A DNA stretch of 64,000 nt from Flavobacteriales bacterium UBA2104 (GCA_002331485.1 DCYS01000022.1:68945-132944); one strand, 5' to 3'. Positions 52,833 through 62,247 are shown, counted from the first letter of the stretch. The notes: generated from the letters alone by a model not told the origin. Program-made: numbers and translations.

Positions 52833-53708
52833 ATGTCTAAACTACTAAGCCCATTTATATACTATGTGCTTGTGATTCCCATATCACACCTTCCTTTTGG
52901 TGTGCTTTACGGGGTGTCAAACGTAGTTTATTTCTTGCTATACTATGTCGTTGGTTACCGTAAGAAAGTTGTACATGAAAATCTAAAGAATTCCTTTCCT
53001 CATTTAAAAGAGAAAGAGATCAATGAGATCAAGAAGAAGTTTTACAAACACTTTGCTGACTTTTTAGTTGAAAGTACGAAGTCACTAACGATCTCTGACA
53101 AAGCAATAAAAGAACGTTGTGCACTCATCAATCCTGAGATCCTTTACAAATATTACGAAGAAGGAAAAGATGTTATCGTACTTTGTGGTCATTACAATAA
53201 TTGGGAATATTATGCTGTTGGAATCGCCCAACAAATGAAGCACAATACTATTGCTGCATATCGCCCTCTGAAAAACAAATTTTTCGATCGTGTGATCCTG
53301 AAGTCAAGACAACGATTTGGAATGAAGATGCTCAGTATGCGAGGTGTACCGAGGTATTTTGCTAAAAACTTAGGTAAAGAACCTACGTTGAGCATCATGA
53401 TGAACGACCAATCTCCTGGTAATCCAAAGACTGCGTACTGGAACACCTTTTTAAATCAAGATACTGGTTGGATGAAAGGTGCAGAGAAGCTAGCGATCAA
53501 ATACGATCAGGTTGTATTATTTGGCTGTATTCGAAAGAAAAAAAGAGGCTTTTATGAAGTAACGTTCTACCCTATCTCAGATGATGTGAGCAAAGAAAAG
53601 CCTGGATATGTACTTGATAAGCATGCTGAATATCTTGAAATGGTGATCAAAGAACATCCTGAATATTGGCTCTGGTCACATAGAAGGTGGAAGCATAAGA
53701 AAGCTTAA
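52833..53708 (+). CDS. lysophospholipid/lipid A-type acyltransferase
   Basis: A 291-residue membrane-bound acyltransferase of the LpxL/HtrB group. It has an N-terminal span (YYVLVIPISHLPFGVLYG), the catalytic HYNNWE (H-x4-E), and the C-terminal EYWLWSHRRWK. It transfers a secondary acyl chain to lipid A or a related lipid. ATG at 52833 keeps the anchor. Confidence 0.9.
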   Translation: MSKLLSPFIYYVLVIPISHLPFGVLYGVSNVVYFLLYYVVGYRKKVVHENLKNSFPHLKEKEINEIKKKFYKHFADFLVESTKSLTISDKAIKERCALINPEILYKYYEEGKDVIVLCGHYNNWEYYAVGIAQQMKHNTIAAYRPLKNKFFDRVILKSRQRFGMKMLSMRGVPRYFAKNLGKEPTLSIMMNDQSPGNPKTAYWNTFLNQDTGWMKGAEKLAIKYDQVVLFGCIRKKKRGFYEVTFYPISDDVSKEKPGYVLDKHAEYLEMVIKEHPEYWLWSHRRWKHKKA

Positions 53709-53725
53709 CATTTCGTCCATAAAAA

Positions 53726-53748
53726 AAGAGAGCCTAATCGACTCTCTT
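53726..53748. terminator. hairpin between acyltransferase and thioredoxin genes
   Basis: AAGAGAG and CTCTCTT pair, with A residues before and T residues after, fitting a bidirectional terminator. Confidence 0.75.
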
Positions 53749-53777
53749 ATTTCATTAAAATCTAGACTTTTTACAAT

Positions 53778-54140
53778 TTATCCGTTCAACAACTCATCCT
53801 TGATTGCTTTATCTAACGCTTTTTTAGGTAAAGCACCAGCCTGCATTTTTGGTTGTTTACCTCCTGTAGGGATAAACAATATACTTGGTATTGAACGGAT
53901 TCCAAAAATAGCAGAGAGTTCTTGCTCCACTTCTGTATCAACTTTGTAGATCTTAAGCTTACCTTGATACTCTTCTGATAATTCCTCCAAAATTGGAGCA
54001 ACCATTTTACAAGGTCCGCACCAATCTGCATAAAAGTCGATTATCGCAGGAACGTCATCTTTATAGTTCCAATCCTCTGATTTCGTATAATCGAAAATAT
54101 CTTCTTTAAACTTATCCGCTGTTAAATTAATTGTTGACAT
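53778..54140 (-). CDS. thioredoxin
   Basis: A 120-residue thioredoxin with the active site ADWCGPCKMVAP near 38-49, the cis-Pro loop IRSIPSILF and the usual C-terminal helix. It reduces disulfides in the cytoplasm. It has its own promoter; the Usp gene lies just upstream on the same strand. Confidence 0.95.
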   Translation of the reverse strand: MSTINLTADKFKEDIFDYTKSEDWNYKDDVPAIIDFYADWCGPCKMVAPILEELSEEYQGKLKIYKVDTEVEQELSAIFGIRSIPSILFIPTGGKQPKMQAGALPKKALDKAIKDELLNG

Positions 54141-54157
54141 AACTATATCTTTTTCAG

Positions 54158-54165
54158 CAAAGATA
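54158..54165 (-). promoter_or_regulatory. -7 element TATCTTTG of the thioredoxin gene
   Basis: Exact TAnnTTTG on the minus strand, 17 bases before the ATG at 54140. Confidence 0.6.
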
Positions 54166-54197
54166 TCGTCATTTAACGCGTTAGTCTGTTACAGAAG

Positions 54198-55016
54198 TTA
54201 CGTAGTAATAAACGGATACTGAGGTCCAGATGAAATAATTTGTGCATCAACAGTTAGCACAGGCAATCTACGAGGATTAGAGATTAATCTCTGAACAAAC
54301 TTCTCAGAGAAGATACTCAATGTCTTTAAGTAATACGTTGCAGAGATAATATCTACTCCTTCATTCTGGCAGATCTCCATTAGATTATCCATAAAGTGAT
54401 CTCTATCAATTAATCTGATTGAAGAATTAATTTGTTGATCATCGAGATAGTTTTGAGCAACCTTCAGATTTGTTTTCACTTGTCTTTCAAAGTTAGGATC
54501 TGTATGATCTCCAGCAATAAGCAATAATTCAGCCTCCATATTTTGAGCTAGTTTGGCTGCAGCCTTAACAACTTGAATACTATCAGTATCCAGGTCGACC
54601 GTCATTGCTATTTTATCGATATCTCTGTAAGTCGTTCCTTCCTGTATCGTAATGAAAGGAGTCTTACTATAAGCGATAACATCCATTGCTCGACTTCCCA
54701 AAAGAGTATCAAGAAGTGTTTGCTCATGTACTCCCATGATCACAAAACTAGCCTTTTCTTTATCTGCATAATTCCCAATATGATCCTCCACATCACCTTT
54801 GATAATCTTAGTATTGATCTTACCGTTAAATCCAGATGCTTTATCTTGTGAAAGTTCGTCAAATTTATTTGAAGCATCATCCTGTGACAAATTACTCAGT
54901 ACATGAACTAGAATAATCTCAGTACTTTCCTCATTCGAAAAGTCTATCGAATATTGCAAGGCATCCTTTGACGCGGGGGTAAAATCAACGGGTACAACTA
55001 TCTTCAGGTTCTTCAT
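54198..55016 (-). CDS. tandem universal stress protein
   Basis: A 272-residue cytoplasmic protein with two Usp-type halves (about 1-140 and 141-272). The first has VPVDFTPASKDAL and VIMGVHEQTLLDTLLGSRAMDVI, close to the ATP-binding G-x2-G-x9-G pattern; the second is more degenerate. Usually induced by stress. No operon partner is evident. Confidence 0.88.
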   Translation of the reverse strand: MKNLKIVVPVDFTPASKDALQYSIDFSNEESTEIILVHVLSNLSQDDASNKFDELSQDKASGFNGKINTKIIKGDVEDHIGNYADKEKASFVIMGVHEQTLLDTLLGSRAMDVIAYSKTPFITIQEGTTYRDIDKIAMTVDLDTDSIQVVKAAAKLAQNMEAELLLIAGDHTDPNFERQVKTNLKVAQNYLDDQQINSSIRLIDRDHFMDNLMEICQNEGVDIISATYYLKTLSIFSEKFVQRLISNPRRLPVLTVDAQIISSGPQYPFITT

Positions 55017-55168
55017 ATCATTTAGTATTGGTTTTCAAGTGATAAGATACTGTTTTGTAATTGGATCTCATAATTTATAAAATTATTGATTTTTTTTAAT
55101 TATTCGTTTTACATAATTCAGTTAATTTCGGGCGCTTTAATATTCGCATTTTTAATTGATCGATCATA

Positions 55169-55684
55169 ATGACTAAAAAGAAGAGCAATTCAACTGGAAG
55201 GATGAGAGTTTTCCATAGGTACCTGGGATTTTTCCTCGCAGGGATCATGGCAGTATATGCCATCAGTGGCATTATTTTGATATTTCGAAGCACCGATTTT
55301 CTAAAAAGTGAAGTTATTGTAGAGAAAGAGTTAAAACCAAACTTAACTGTTGAACAACTAGACGAAGAAATAAGAGGCAAAGTGGAAATCACTGAAAAGG
55401 AAAGCGATCTCTGGTATTTTAACAAAGGAACTTATCAACCGTCAACTGGTATCGCCAAAGTAAAAAAGATGGAGCTACCCTATGTTATTGAAAAAATGGA
55501 ACATCTTCATAAAGCAAATACCAATAGTCCATTGTACTTCTTAAATATATTCTTTGGATTATCATTATTATTCTTTGTGATCTCAGCGTTTTGGATGTAC
55601 ACTCCTAAAATGCCAATTTTCAAAAAGGGCATGTACTTCACATTAGCTGGACTTGCGCTTACATTGATATTGCTTTTTGTATAA
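55169..55684 (+). CDS. PepSY-associated membrane protein
   Basis: A 171-residue protein with a first span (FLAGIMAVYAISGIILIF), a periplasmic loop of about 80 residues, and two more spans at the end. HRYLGFFLAGIMAVYAISG fits the PepSY-associated TM family often tied to iron uptake. No partner genes nearby. Function uncertain. Confidence 0.7.
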   Translation: MTKKKSNSTGRMRVFHRYLGFFLAGIMAVYAISGIILIFRSTDFLKSEVIVEKELKPNLTVEQLDEEIRGKVEITEKESDLWYFNKGTYQPSTGIAKVKKMELPYVIEKMEHLHKANTNSPLYFLNIFFGLSLLFFVISAFWMYTPKMPIFKKGMYFTLAGLALTLILLFV

Positions 55685-55796
55685 AAGATTTCTTTAGTTG
55701 GACTTATTAGAGTGAGTTTCCGCGTTTTGTCAGATAAACACAAAACATCAGCGGCATTCATCGTGTTCTATATATGAATCAAAAATTAAAACATAT

Positions 55797-56297
55797 ATGT
55801 CAAGTCCAGAACACAAGCAATTAATTTGGAATTTAATTAAAGATATCAAAGTTGGAATGCTCACAACGAATAGCGTTAATGAGAGTGATAGTTTAAGAGC
55901 CTGACCGATGTATCTTGTTCAAGATGCTTATGATGGGACGCTCTTTTTCTACACATCGAAGGATGCGGAGAAAGTGAATGAAATTTCAGATGATCAAGAA
56001 GTTTGTATAAGCTTTAGCGACACAGAAAATGGAGTATTTGTATCGTTAAGTGGAAAAGCTTCTTTAACCGAAGATCAAGAATTAATAGATAGATATTGGA
56101 ATCCAGCGGTTAATGCCTGGTTTGAAGAAGGTAAAGAAAATTCTGATGTTGCAATGTTGAAAGTTAAGATCTACAAAGGTGAACATTGGGATGCCGATAA
56201 AAACAAGGTGTTTCAGTTATTTGAGACTGCAAAAGCGAATGTTCTTGAATCAACCACGCCTAACGTTGGTGAGCACGAAAAATTTGGTGTGAGCTAA
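55797..56297 (+). pseudogene. pyridoxamine-phosphate-oxidase-like general stress protein with internal TGA
   Basis: ATG at 55797 opens a frame coding for SPEHKQLIWNLIKDIKVGMLTTNS, reaching LRA, then TGA at 55902-55904, then PMYLVQDAYDGTLFFYTS and on to 56297. In this split-barrel family the motif is LR-S/A-R-PM, so TGA stands exactly where an Arg codon (CGA) is expected: a single C-to-T change. The downstream part alone (from ATG 55908) lacks the first strands. It is either a recent pseudogene or a sequencing error. Confidence 0.85.
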
Positions 56298-56322
56298 TTC
56301 TTTCATTTTAGTTTTATATCAT

Positions 56323-56360
56323 GAAACCTCGACACTCTTTAATATGTCGAGGTTTCTTTT
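56323..56360 (+). terminator. rho-independent terminator
   Basis: GAAACCTCGACA and TGTCGAGGTTTC form a perfect 12-bp stem followed by TTTT, ending the stress-protein transcript. Confidence 0.9.
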
Positions 56361-56418
56361 TGAATTATACGACATTAATTTTATCTGAACTTTCATAGTC
56401 TATTACCCTCAATTCCTT

Positions 56419-56426
56419 TATTTTTG
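56419..56426 (+). promoter_or_regulatory. -7 element TATTTTTG of the OmpA-like gene
   Basis: TAnnTTTG 22 bases before ATG 56448; it argues against the upstream in-frame start at 56424. Confidence 0.55.
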
Positions 56427-56447
56427 ATCATCAGAAAACTCATCATT

Positions 56448-57428
56448 ATGAAAAAGACCCAACTAATATTTATTTGCGCTACTGTTATTGCTGCATCATC
56501 ATGTGCTCCAGTTTATAAATGTGGAGAAGAGAAGCCTGCAGGAGGAGTAGCTGGTGGAAATCGACTCATGGCCGTTGTAGAAGAGCGGGATGATCTGTGT
56601 GAAACAGTTAAGATCAAGGACGAAGAGAATAAGTTCCTTGTTCAGCGAAATCAAGAATTAAGTATCGAAAATGATAGTCTTACAACTAAAAACACGGAGT
56701 TAAACAACGATCTAAGTGAGCTTCAAGGTGAATACAATGAGCTAGAGGAAGAGAATGAAGTATTGAAAGAAGAAAAGCTGGAGATCACAGAGCGTTTTTC
56801 TGGAATGATGACAGATAAGTTGAATCAAGGTTACCTTTTCGATGAAAGATTGAAAGAAAAAGAACGAAGGCTTGCTTTAAAGGAAGAAGAACTTCGTCAG
56901 AGAGAAAAACGAATTAAGGAGCTTGAGCAGATCATTGCGAGGCAAGATTCTATCGCTAAGAGACTTAATCGTCTTTTGAGAGAAGCTCTTTTAGGGTTTG
57001 ATGCAGATGAGTTAACGATCAACATAAAAGACGGTAAAGTTTATGTTTCTATGTCGGACAAATTGATGTTTGCATCCGGAAAAGCAGAGGTTCAAGAAAA
57101 AGGAAAAGAAGCTTTAGGAGTGTTAGCACGAGTGCTTAAAAAGAACCCAGAGTTTGAGATCCTGATCGAAGGACATACAGACAATGTTCCGATCAGTACA
57201 TCTAAATTTAAAGACAATTGGGATCTCAGTGTTGCCAGAGCAACTTCAATGGTTCGATTATTAGAAGGAGAACATGGATTAGATCCTGATCGTTTAACTG
57301 CATCAGGTCGTGGAGAACATGATCCAAAAGCATCAAATGATAGTGCTTCTGGAAGAGCAAAAAATAGAAGAACAGAGATCATTCTTTCTCCAAATCTCGA
57401 TGAGATCATGGAGTATTTGAATGAGTAA
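56448..57428 (+). CDS. OmpA-family lipoprotein with coiled coil
   Basis: A 326-residue envelope protein. Its lipoprotein signal ends in ASSC (Cys near 19). A long coiled coil covers about residues 45-175. The C-terminal OmpA domain has LMFASGKAEVQEKGKEAL, EGHTDNVPI and the peptidoglycan-contacting Asp/Arg in ASGRGEHDPKASN and RAKNRRTEI. It probably ties the outer membrane to peptidoglycan. Confidence 0.9.
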   Translation: MKKTQLIFICATVIAASSCAPVYKCGEEKPAGGVAGGNRLMAVVEERDDLCETVKIKDEENKFLVQRNQELSIENDSLTTKNTELNNDLSELQGEYNELEEENEVLKEEKLEITERFSGMMTDKLNQGYLFDERLKEKERRLALKEEELRQREKRIKELEQIIARQDSIAKRLNRLLREALLGFDADELTINIKDGKVYVSMSDKLMFASGKAEVQEKGKEALGVLARVLKKNPEFEILIEGHTDNVPISTSKFKDNWDLSVARATSMVRLLEGEHGLDPDRLTASGRGEHDPKASNDSASGRAKNRRTEIILSPNLDEIMEYLNE

Positions 57429-57447
57429 TAATTCAAATCACTATAGA

Positions 57448-57480
57448 AAGTCGGGTAGCACAGTTACTCGGCTTTTTTTT
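57448..57480 (+). terminator. terminator of the OmpA-like gene
   Basis: AAGTCGGGTA pairs imperfectly with TTACTCGGCTT, followed by eight T. Confidence 0.75.
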
Positions 57481-57502
57481 GATAAAAAGTAAAGTCATAA
57501 AA

Positions 57503-57532
57503 AAAGGTCGGCTGAATACTCAACCGACCTTT
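57503..57532 (-). terminator. terminator of the Cys-rich protein gene
   Basis: AAAGGTCGG and CCGACCTTT form a 9-bp stem; the preceding A run is the U run on the minus strand. Confidence 0.8.
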
Positions 57533-57550
57533 AATGTTATTTAGTTCTAT

Positions 57551-57880
57551 TTATTTTTTGCCTTTGTGTGCACAGCAAGATTTTTTCTCACCTTCTTTAG
57601 AACAAGACTTCTTCTCAGTGGTCTTAGCTTGAGCAGTTGCTTTATCTTTTGAACAACAAGCCTTTTTTGCTTCAGCTTTGTCTTTAGAGCAGCATGCTTT
57701 TTCATCTCCTTCATGCTTCTTATCACAACCTTCCTTTTTGCAATCTTTATCTTTGCATTTTTTCTTGTCGTGATCTCCTTCACATTCAATTGAATCCGTT
57801 GTTGTGGCAGTAGCTACAGATGTATAACCGATCGTTCCTACAAACAATCCCATAGCTAATATCATTAGTGCTTTTTTCAT
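57551..57880 (-). CDS. secreted Lys/Cys-rich protein
   Basis: A 109-residue protein with a signal peptide (MKKALMILAMGLFVGTIGYTSVATA) and a mature part made of Lys, Asp, Glu, Ala and Cys, with repeated CCSKDKA units and pairs CC/CSK. It probably binds metal ions in the periplasm or outside. No known family. Flanked by its own promoter and terminator. Confidence 0.75.
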   Translation of the reverse strand: MKKALMILAMGLFVGTIGYTSVATATTTDSIECEGDHDKKKCKDKDCKKEGCDKKHEGDEKACCSKDKAEAKKACCSKDKATAQAKTTEKKSCSKEGEKKSCCAHKGKK

Positions 57881-57902
57881 AGTTTTTTACATTTTATTGT
57901 CT

Positions 57903-57931
57903 CAAAGATAACGTATTTTACATTATCTCCC
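57903..57931 (-). promoter_or_regulatory. promoter of the Cys-rich protein gene
   Basis: On the minus strand TATCTTTG (57903-57910) is preceded by a TTG about 21 bases upstream, giving both -33 and -7 elements of a Bacteroidota promoter. Confidence 0.6.
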
Positions 57932-58583
57932 CAATTTTTGTAATTCGTCCTTTTACTTTATCACCAATTTGAACATTGATCTTAGTGTCGAGAGGTAATA
58001 AAAGGTCTATTCTTGAACCAAATTTAATAAAACCATATTCTTCACCAGCTATAACCTGATCCCCCGGCTGAATATAATAACAAATACGTCGAGCAACGGC
58101 ACCAGCGATCTGTCTGAACATCACCTCTTTTCCAGAAGGATGTTCAACAACAAATGTTGTTCTTTCATTATCTGTCGAACTTTTTGGATGCCAAGCAACA
58201 AGAAATAGTCCTGCGTGATATTTAGCATACTTAACGATACCGGAAATAGGATTAAAGTTAGCATGTACGTTTAGTGGAGACATGAAAATAGAGATCTGAA
58301 TTCTCCGATCGTTGAAGTATTCAGTTTCTTCAACCTCTTCTATGACTACGACTTTTCCATCTGCCGGTGATATGATCTCGTGATCTGCTCCTTTAAAGAT
58401 GATCTTTGGAATTCTAAAGAATTGAATGATCAGATATGCCATCACAAGCACACCAACTGTTAAGAGGATAAACAACCACATCCACCCAATTGCTAACCAC
58501 AACAAAAAATTTAAGAATTGGATTCCAACAAGGATCAATAAACCTATTGTTATGATCAAAAATCCCTCACGGTGTAACTTCAT
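57918..58583 (-). CDS. psd: phosphatidylserine decarboxylase family protein
   Basis: A 221-residue membrane-bound enzyme converting phosphatidylserine to phosphatidylethanolamine. Two N-terminal spans (about 8-50), then SPADGKVVVIEEV, PLNVHANF and the self-cleavage site in IKFGSRIDLLLP (Gly-Ser), giving the pyruvoyl group. The short form is typical of this group. Just downstream of cdsA, fitting phospholipid synthesis. Confidence 0.93.
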   Translation of the reverse strand: MKLHREGFLIITIGLLILVGIQFLNFLLWLAIGWMWLFILLTVGVLVMAYLIIQFFRIPKIIFKGADHEIISPADGKVVVIEEVEETEYFNDRRIQISIFMSPLNVHANFNPISGIVKYAKYHAGLFLVAWHPKSSTDNERTTFVVEHPSGKEVMFRQIAGAVARRICYYIQPGDQVIAGEEYGFIKFGSRIDLLLPLDTKINVQIGDKVKGRITKIGEIM

Positions 58584-58610
58584 CTGTTATTCAATAAAAA
58601 TGTTCGGAGG

Positions 58611-58618
58611 CAAAATTA
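58611..58618 (-). promoter_or_regulatory. -7 element TAATTTTG of psd
   Basis: Exact TAnnTTTG on the minus strand, 27 bases before the psd start. Confidence 0.55.
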
Positions 58619-58647
58619 ATGCAATTTGATTACTTGCATAAGTTGAA

Positions 58648-59478
58648 TTATAAAAAGTTGAACTCTGTCATACTTAAGGTCAGCCATAAGAAGAAGAAAG
58701 GAGTTGCGAACATCACTGCATCGAATCGATCCAAAACACCTCCATGTCCAGGCATTATCGCACCGGTATCTTTGACTCCAACAGTCCTTTTGATCTTAGA
58801 TTCGATCAGATCTCCTATAACTGCTGCAGGTGCAACTATTACTCCGGATATTCCCCAAAACAAATAGTTCTCATCCTGAAAGTATGCATAAACCAATGCA
58901 GCACCAACAGCCATGATTATTCCTCCAAAAGTTCCTTCCCATGTCTTTTTTGGAGAAACCTTCTCAAAGAGTTTTGTTCTGCCAAATGCTCTACCAGTTA
59001 AGTAGGCAAACGTATCATTACTCCATACAATAACGAACAGACCGATAAGATACTTCCAAGTTCCTGTTTCTGTAGTCATGGCGTAGATCTGTAGCATCAG
59101 TAAAAATGGCAAAACCACATATACCCAACTCATGAATTGAATAGACAGCGCTTTGATAGGTTCCTTTTCTTCTGAGAACAACATTCCTATAAACGGTAGA
59201 AATAGAACTGGTATTAAATAGAATAATGTGTTAAGGTTCCACCAATTTAATTGATTACCCAAAACACTAATAAAAATGAGGGTTCCGAAAATGATTCCGA
59301 TCGTCTTGTGTCCATTACCAGAAACGGATTTAGGAAATAACCCATAGAATTCAACTAAACCAATAACCATAAAAATCCCGAGAAGAATTGCTGTTGGTAA
59401 TAATCCCCATAAAAATGCGCCGATTACAAGGCCAACAAACAAAGCACCGGAGAGTGCTCTTACAACGAGGTTATTCAT
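58648..59478 (-). CDS. cdsA: phosphatidate cytidylyltransferase
   Basis: A 276-residue integral membrane enzyme forming CDP-diacylglycerol. About seven spans, with WSNDTFAYLTGRAFGRTKLFEKVSPKKTWEGTFGG and the signature SKIKRTVGVKDTGAIMPGHGGVLDRFDA near the C-terminus. Its start overlaps the DUF2007 gene by eight bases, so it belongs to the rsfS-ftsH-DUF2007-cdsA operon. Confidence 0.95.
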   Translation of the reverse strand: MNNLVVRALSGALFVGLVIGAFLWGLLPTAILLGIFMVIGLVEFYGLFPKSVSGNGHKTIGIIFGTLIFISVLGNQLNWWNLNTLFYLIPVLFLPFIGMLFSEEKEPIKALSIQFMSWVYVVLPFLLMLQIYAMTTETGTWKYLIGLFVIVWSNDTFAYLTGRAFGRTKLFEKVSPKKTWEGTFGGIIMAVGAALVYAYFQDENYLFWGISGVIVAPAAVIGDLIESKIKRTVGVKDTGAIMPGHGGVLDRFDAVMFATPFFFLWLTLSMTEFNFL

Positions 59479-59728
59479 ACGATTTATCTATTATGTACTT
59501 AGCTCTTACAACATGGTCTCGCTCAACATAAAGCTCAATCTGACCAAAGTTATTGTACGAAGAGTCTTTCTTATTAATATAAAAAACTTTTATTCCTTCG
59601 TCTTCGAGCTTCATAATGATCAAACGTGCCAGGTGTTCTTCATTTGTTCTGAAGACAACCTGCTTATCATCAAAATCAGTCTTTTGAGGGACTATCTTTT
59701 TTATCCACGTCTTTATCTTCTTCCACAT
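59471..59728 (-). CDS. DUF2007 domain protein
   Basis: An 85-residue protein with the DUF2007 signature: VVFRTNEEHLARLIIMKLEDEGIKVFYINKKDSS...IELYVERDHVVRAKYII. ATG at 59728 (MWKKIKTW) is inside the last 53 bases of ftsH, so the two are tightly coupled. Function unknown; possibly signal-transducing PII-like fold. Confidence 0.85.
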   Translation of the reverse strand: MWKKIKTWIKKIVPQKTDFDDKQVVFRTNEEHLARLIIMKLEDEGIKVFYINKKDSSYNNFGQIELYVERDHVVRAKYIIDKSYE

Positions 59729-61865
59729 CTTGATTTGGCTTTGAAGAATTCTCTGGCTTATCACCAGTATTCTCATCAGATACTTTCGTGTCCTTAGCAT
59801 CTTGAGAAACCGAATCATTACCACTCTCTTCTACCTTAGCATCTTCTGCCTCACTCTCCGCTGCTTTTCCAGCCTCTTGGATCTTTTCTGAAGGAGTCAA
59901 TTGATCCCATGGTCGTTCTCCGAAAATAGCGACAAGATCTTCTTTAAAGATAACTTCTTTATCAAGCAACTTCTCAGCCAGTGCTGTTAACTTATCTTTA
60001 TTCTCAGTCAAGATCTTTTTCGCTCTCTCATATTGCTCCTCGATCATTTTACTCACCTCAAGATCAATGATTCTGTTTGTTTCTTCAGAGTATGGCTTTG
60101 TAAATTGATTCTGACCTTGAGAGTCATAGTAAGAGATATTTCCTACCTCTTTATTCAAACCGTACATTGAGACCATGGCGTAAGCCTGCTTGGTAACTTT
60201 TTCTAAGTCACTCAAGGCTCCAGTTGAGATCTTTCCAAAAATTATTTCTTCAGCGGCTCTACCTCCTAGTGCTGCACACATTTCATCGAGCAATTGTTCT
60301 GTCGTTGTGATGCTTCTTTCTTCAGGAAGATACCAAGCTGCACCCAGAGATCTTCCACGAGGAACGATCGTCACTTTCACCAACGGATGGGCATATTGAG
60401 CCATCCATGAAATCGTAGCATGACCTGCTTCGTGGAATGCAATTGATCGCTTCTCTTCTTTTGTAATTATCTTATTCTTTTTCTCAAGACCACCTATGAT
60501 TCGATCTACGGCATCAAGGAAATCCTGTTTCTCAACCGACTTTTTGTTCTTACGTGCAGCTATTAAGGCTGCCTCGTTACATAAGTTTGCAATATCAGCA
60601 CCTGAGAATCCAGGTGTTTGTTTTGCCAAAAAGTCTACATCCATGCCCTTCGCTAATTTTAACGGCTTAAGGTGCACTTCGAATATTTCCTTACGTTCTC
60701 TCAAATCAGGCATATCTACATAGATCTGACGATCAAAACGACCTGCTCTCATCAAGGCTTTATCCAGCACATCTGCGCGGTTTGTAGCTGCAAGAATGAT
60801 AACTCCTGAGTTGGTTCCAAACCCATCCATTTCAGTCAAGAGTTGGTTCAACGTATTCTCGCGTTCATCATTCGATCCCATGCTGTTATTCTTACCTCTG
60901 GCACGACCAATGGCATCGATCTCATCAATGAATATTATTGATGGTGATTTCTCTTTTGCTTGCTTGAATAGATCTCTTACACGAGAAGCTCCTACCCCAA
61001 CAAACATTTCCACAAAGTCAGATCCAGATAACGAGAAGAACGGAACATCTGCCTCACCTGCAACAGCTTTCGCAAGCAACGTTTTACCTGTACCCGGAGG
61101 TCCTACGAGCAATGCACCTTTCGGTATTTTTGCTCCGAGTTCCGTGTATTTTTTCGGGTTTTTCAAGAAGGCTACAATTTCTTCAACCTCTTCTTTGGCA
61201 CCTTCCAGACCAGCAACATCTTTAAATGAAACATCTGTTTGTTTACCTTTTTCAAAGACTTTTGCTTTAGATTTACCAATGTTAAAGATCTGACCTCCAG
61301 GGCCACCTCCACCACCTCCGGACATACGTCGCATGATGAAGATCCAAATAGCTACAATAATTATTATCGGTAATAAGAAACTGAAGATCTCACCAAAGTA
61401 ATTGTGCTCTTCATCAACTCGATAAGGGATTGGTTCAAAGCCTCCCTCCTTCCGATTATCATTTATACTTTCAAATTGGGTAATAAACGCTTCCGTCGAG
61501 GCTATATCGAAACTGAACTTCGGAGATGCCGATCCCATGGCATTTCCAGAACTATTGATCGCTCTTTTGATCAAGTTAAAGTCTGCTCCTGCAAAATCTC
61601 CTTGCCGAACAGCCTCAACCCCAGTTTCACTGATCTTAAAATCAACTCTACCTACATTTCTCCAAAGAACAACGTCTTCAACATATCCTTCCTGCATCAA
61701 TTGAACAAACGTTTCTTTTGACTGCAGTTCTTTCGTCGATGAAGAACTCATAAAGAGTTGAACACCGATTATCGCAATACCAATGGCCGCATAGATCCAA
61801 TAGATCGAATACGGATTCTTCTTTTTATTGTTGTTATTACGATTATTTTTATTCTGTTTTGCCAT
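59676..61865 (-). CDS. ftsH: ATP-dependent zinc metalloprotease FtsH
   Basis: A 729-residue membrane AAA protease. Spans near 24-40 and 160-178 enclose a periplasmic domain. Walker A GPPGTGKT, Walker B FIDEID, the second region of homology ATNRADVLDKALMRAGRFDRQ and the zinc site HEAGH are all present. A highly charged C-terminal tail of about 70 residues (Glu/Asp/Lys-rich) is longer than in E. coli. Degrades membrane and regulatory proteins. Confidence 0.97.
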   Translation of the reverse strand: MAKQNKNNRNNNNKKKNPYSIYWIYAAIGIAIIGVQLFMSSSSTKELQSKETFVQLMQEGYVEDVVLWRNVGRVDFKISETGVEAVRQGDFAGADFNLIKRAINSSGNAMGSASPKFSFDIASTEAFITQFESINDNRKEGGFEPIPYRVDEEHNYFGEIFSFLLPIIIIVAIWIFIMRRMSGGGGGGPGGQIFNIGKSKAKVFEKGKQTDVSFKDVAGLEGAKEEVEEIVAFLKNPKKYTELGAKIPKGALLVGPPGTGKTLLAKAVAGEADVPFFSLSGSDFVEMFVGVGASRVRDLFKQAKEKSPSIIFIDEIDAIGRARGKNNSMGSNDERENTLNQLLTEMDGFGTNSGVIILAATNRADVLDKALMRAGRFDRQIYVDMPDLRERKEIFEVHLKPLKLAKGMDVDFLAKQTPGFSGADIANLCNEAALIAARKNKKSVEKQDFLDAVDRIIGGLEKKNKIITKEEKRSIAFHEAGHATISWMAQYAHPLVKVTIVPRGRSLGAAWYLPEERSITTTEQLLDEMCAALGGRAAEEIIFGKISTGALSDLEKVTKQAYAMVSMYGLNKEVGNISYYDSQGQNQFTKPYSEETNRIIDLEVSKMIEEQYERAKKILTENKDKLTALAEKLLDKEVIFKEDLVAIFGERPWDQLTPSEKIQEAGKAAESEAEDAKVEESGNDSVSQDAKDTKVSDENTGDKPENSSKPNQDVEEDKDVDKKDSPSKD

Positions 61866-61872
61866 TTTCTAA

Positions 61873-62247
61873 TTAATTATCTTCAACGGTGATTTTTTTA
61901 CCATCAGCCCAAAGGTCTTCTAGTTCATAATATTGTCGTAATTCTTTATAAAATATGTGAACTACAACATTGACATAATCCAGCAGCACCCACTGTGCAT
62001 TGTTCTTACCTTCTTTGTGCCAAGGCTTTTCTTTCAGCTCCTTTCGAGTCAAGCGAACAACAGAGTTAGCAATACCTTCGATCTGGGTTGCTGAATCACC
62101 GCTACAGATCACAAAAAAATCTGTAACTGCATTTTCTACCTCTCTCAGATCTATTACGACTATATCTTCAGCTTTATTATTTTTCATGCCCTCTACGATC
62201 ACCTCGCAAAGTGCCTCTGAATCAATTTCGTTTAAAATTTTTGCCAT
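61873..62247 (-). CDS. rsfS: ribosome silencing factor
   Basis: A 124-residue RsfS/Iojap protein that binds ribosomal protein uL14 and blocks subunit joining when nutrients are scarce. Seen are ITDFFVICSGDSATQIEGIA-like (VTDFFVICSGDS), KPWHKEG and WVLLDYVNVVVHIF. First in the operon with ftsH, seven bases apart. Divergent from birA. Confidence 0.95.
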   Translation of the reverse strand: MAKILNEIDSEALCEVIVEGMKNNKAEDIVVIDLREVENAVTDFFVICSGDSATQIEGIANSVVRLTRKELKEKPWHKEGKNNAQWVLLDYVNVVVHIFYKELRQYYELEDLWADGKKITVEDN

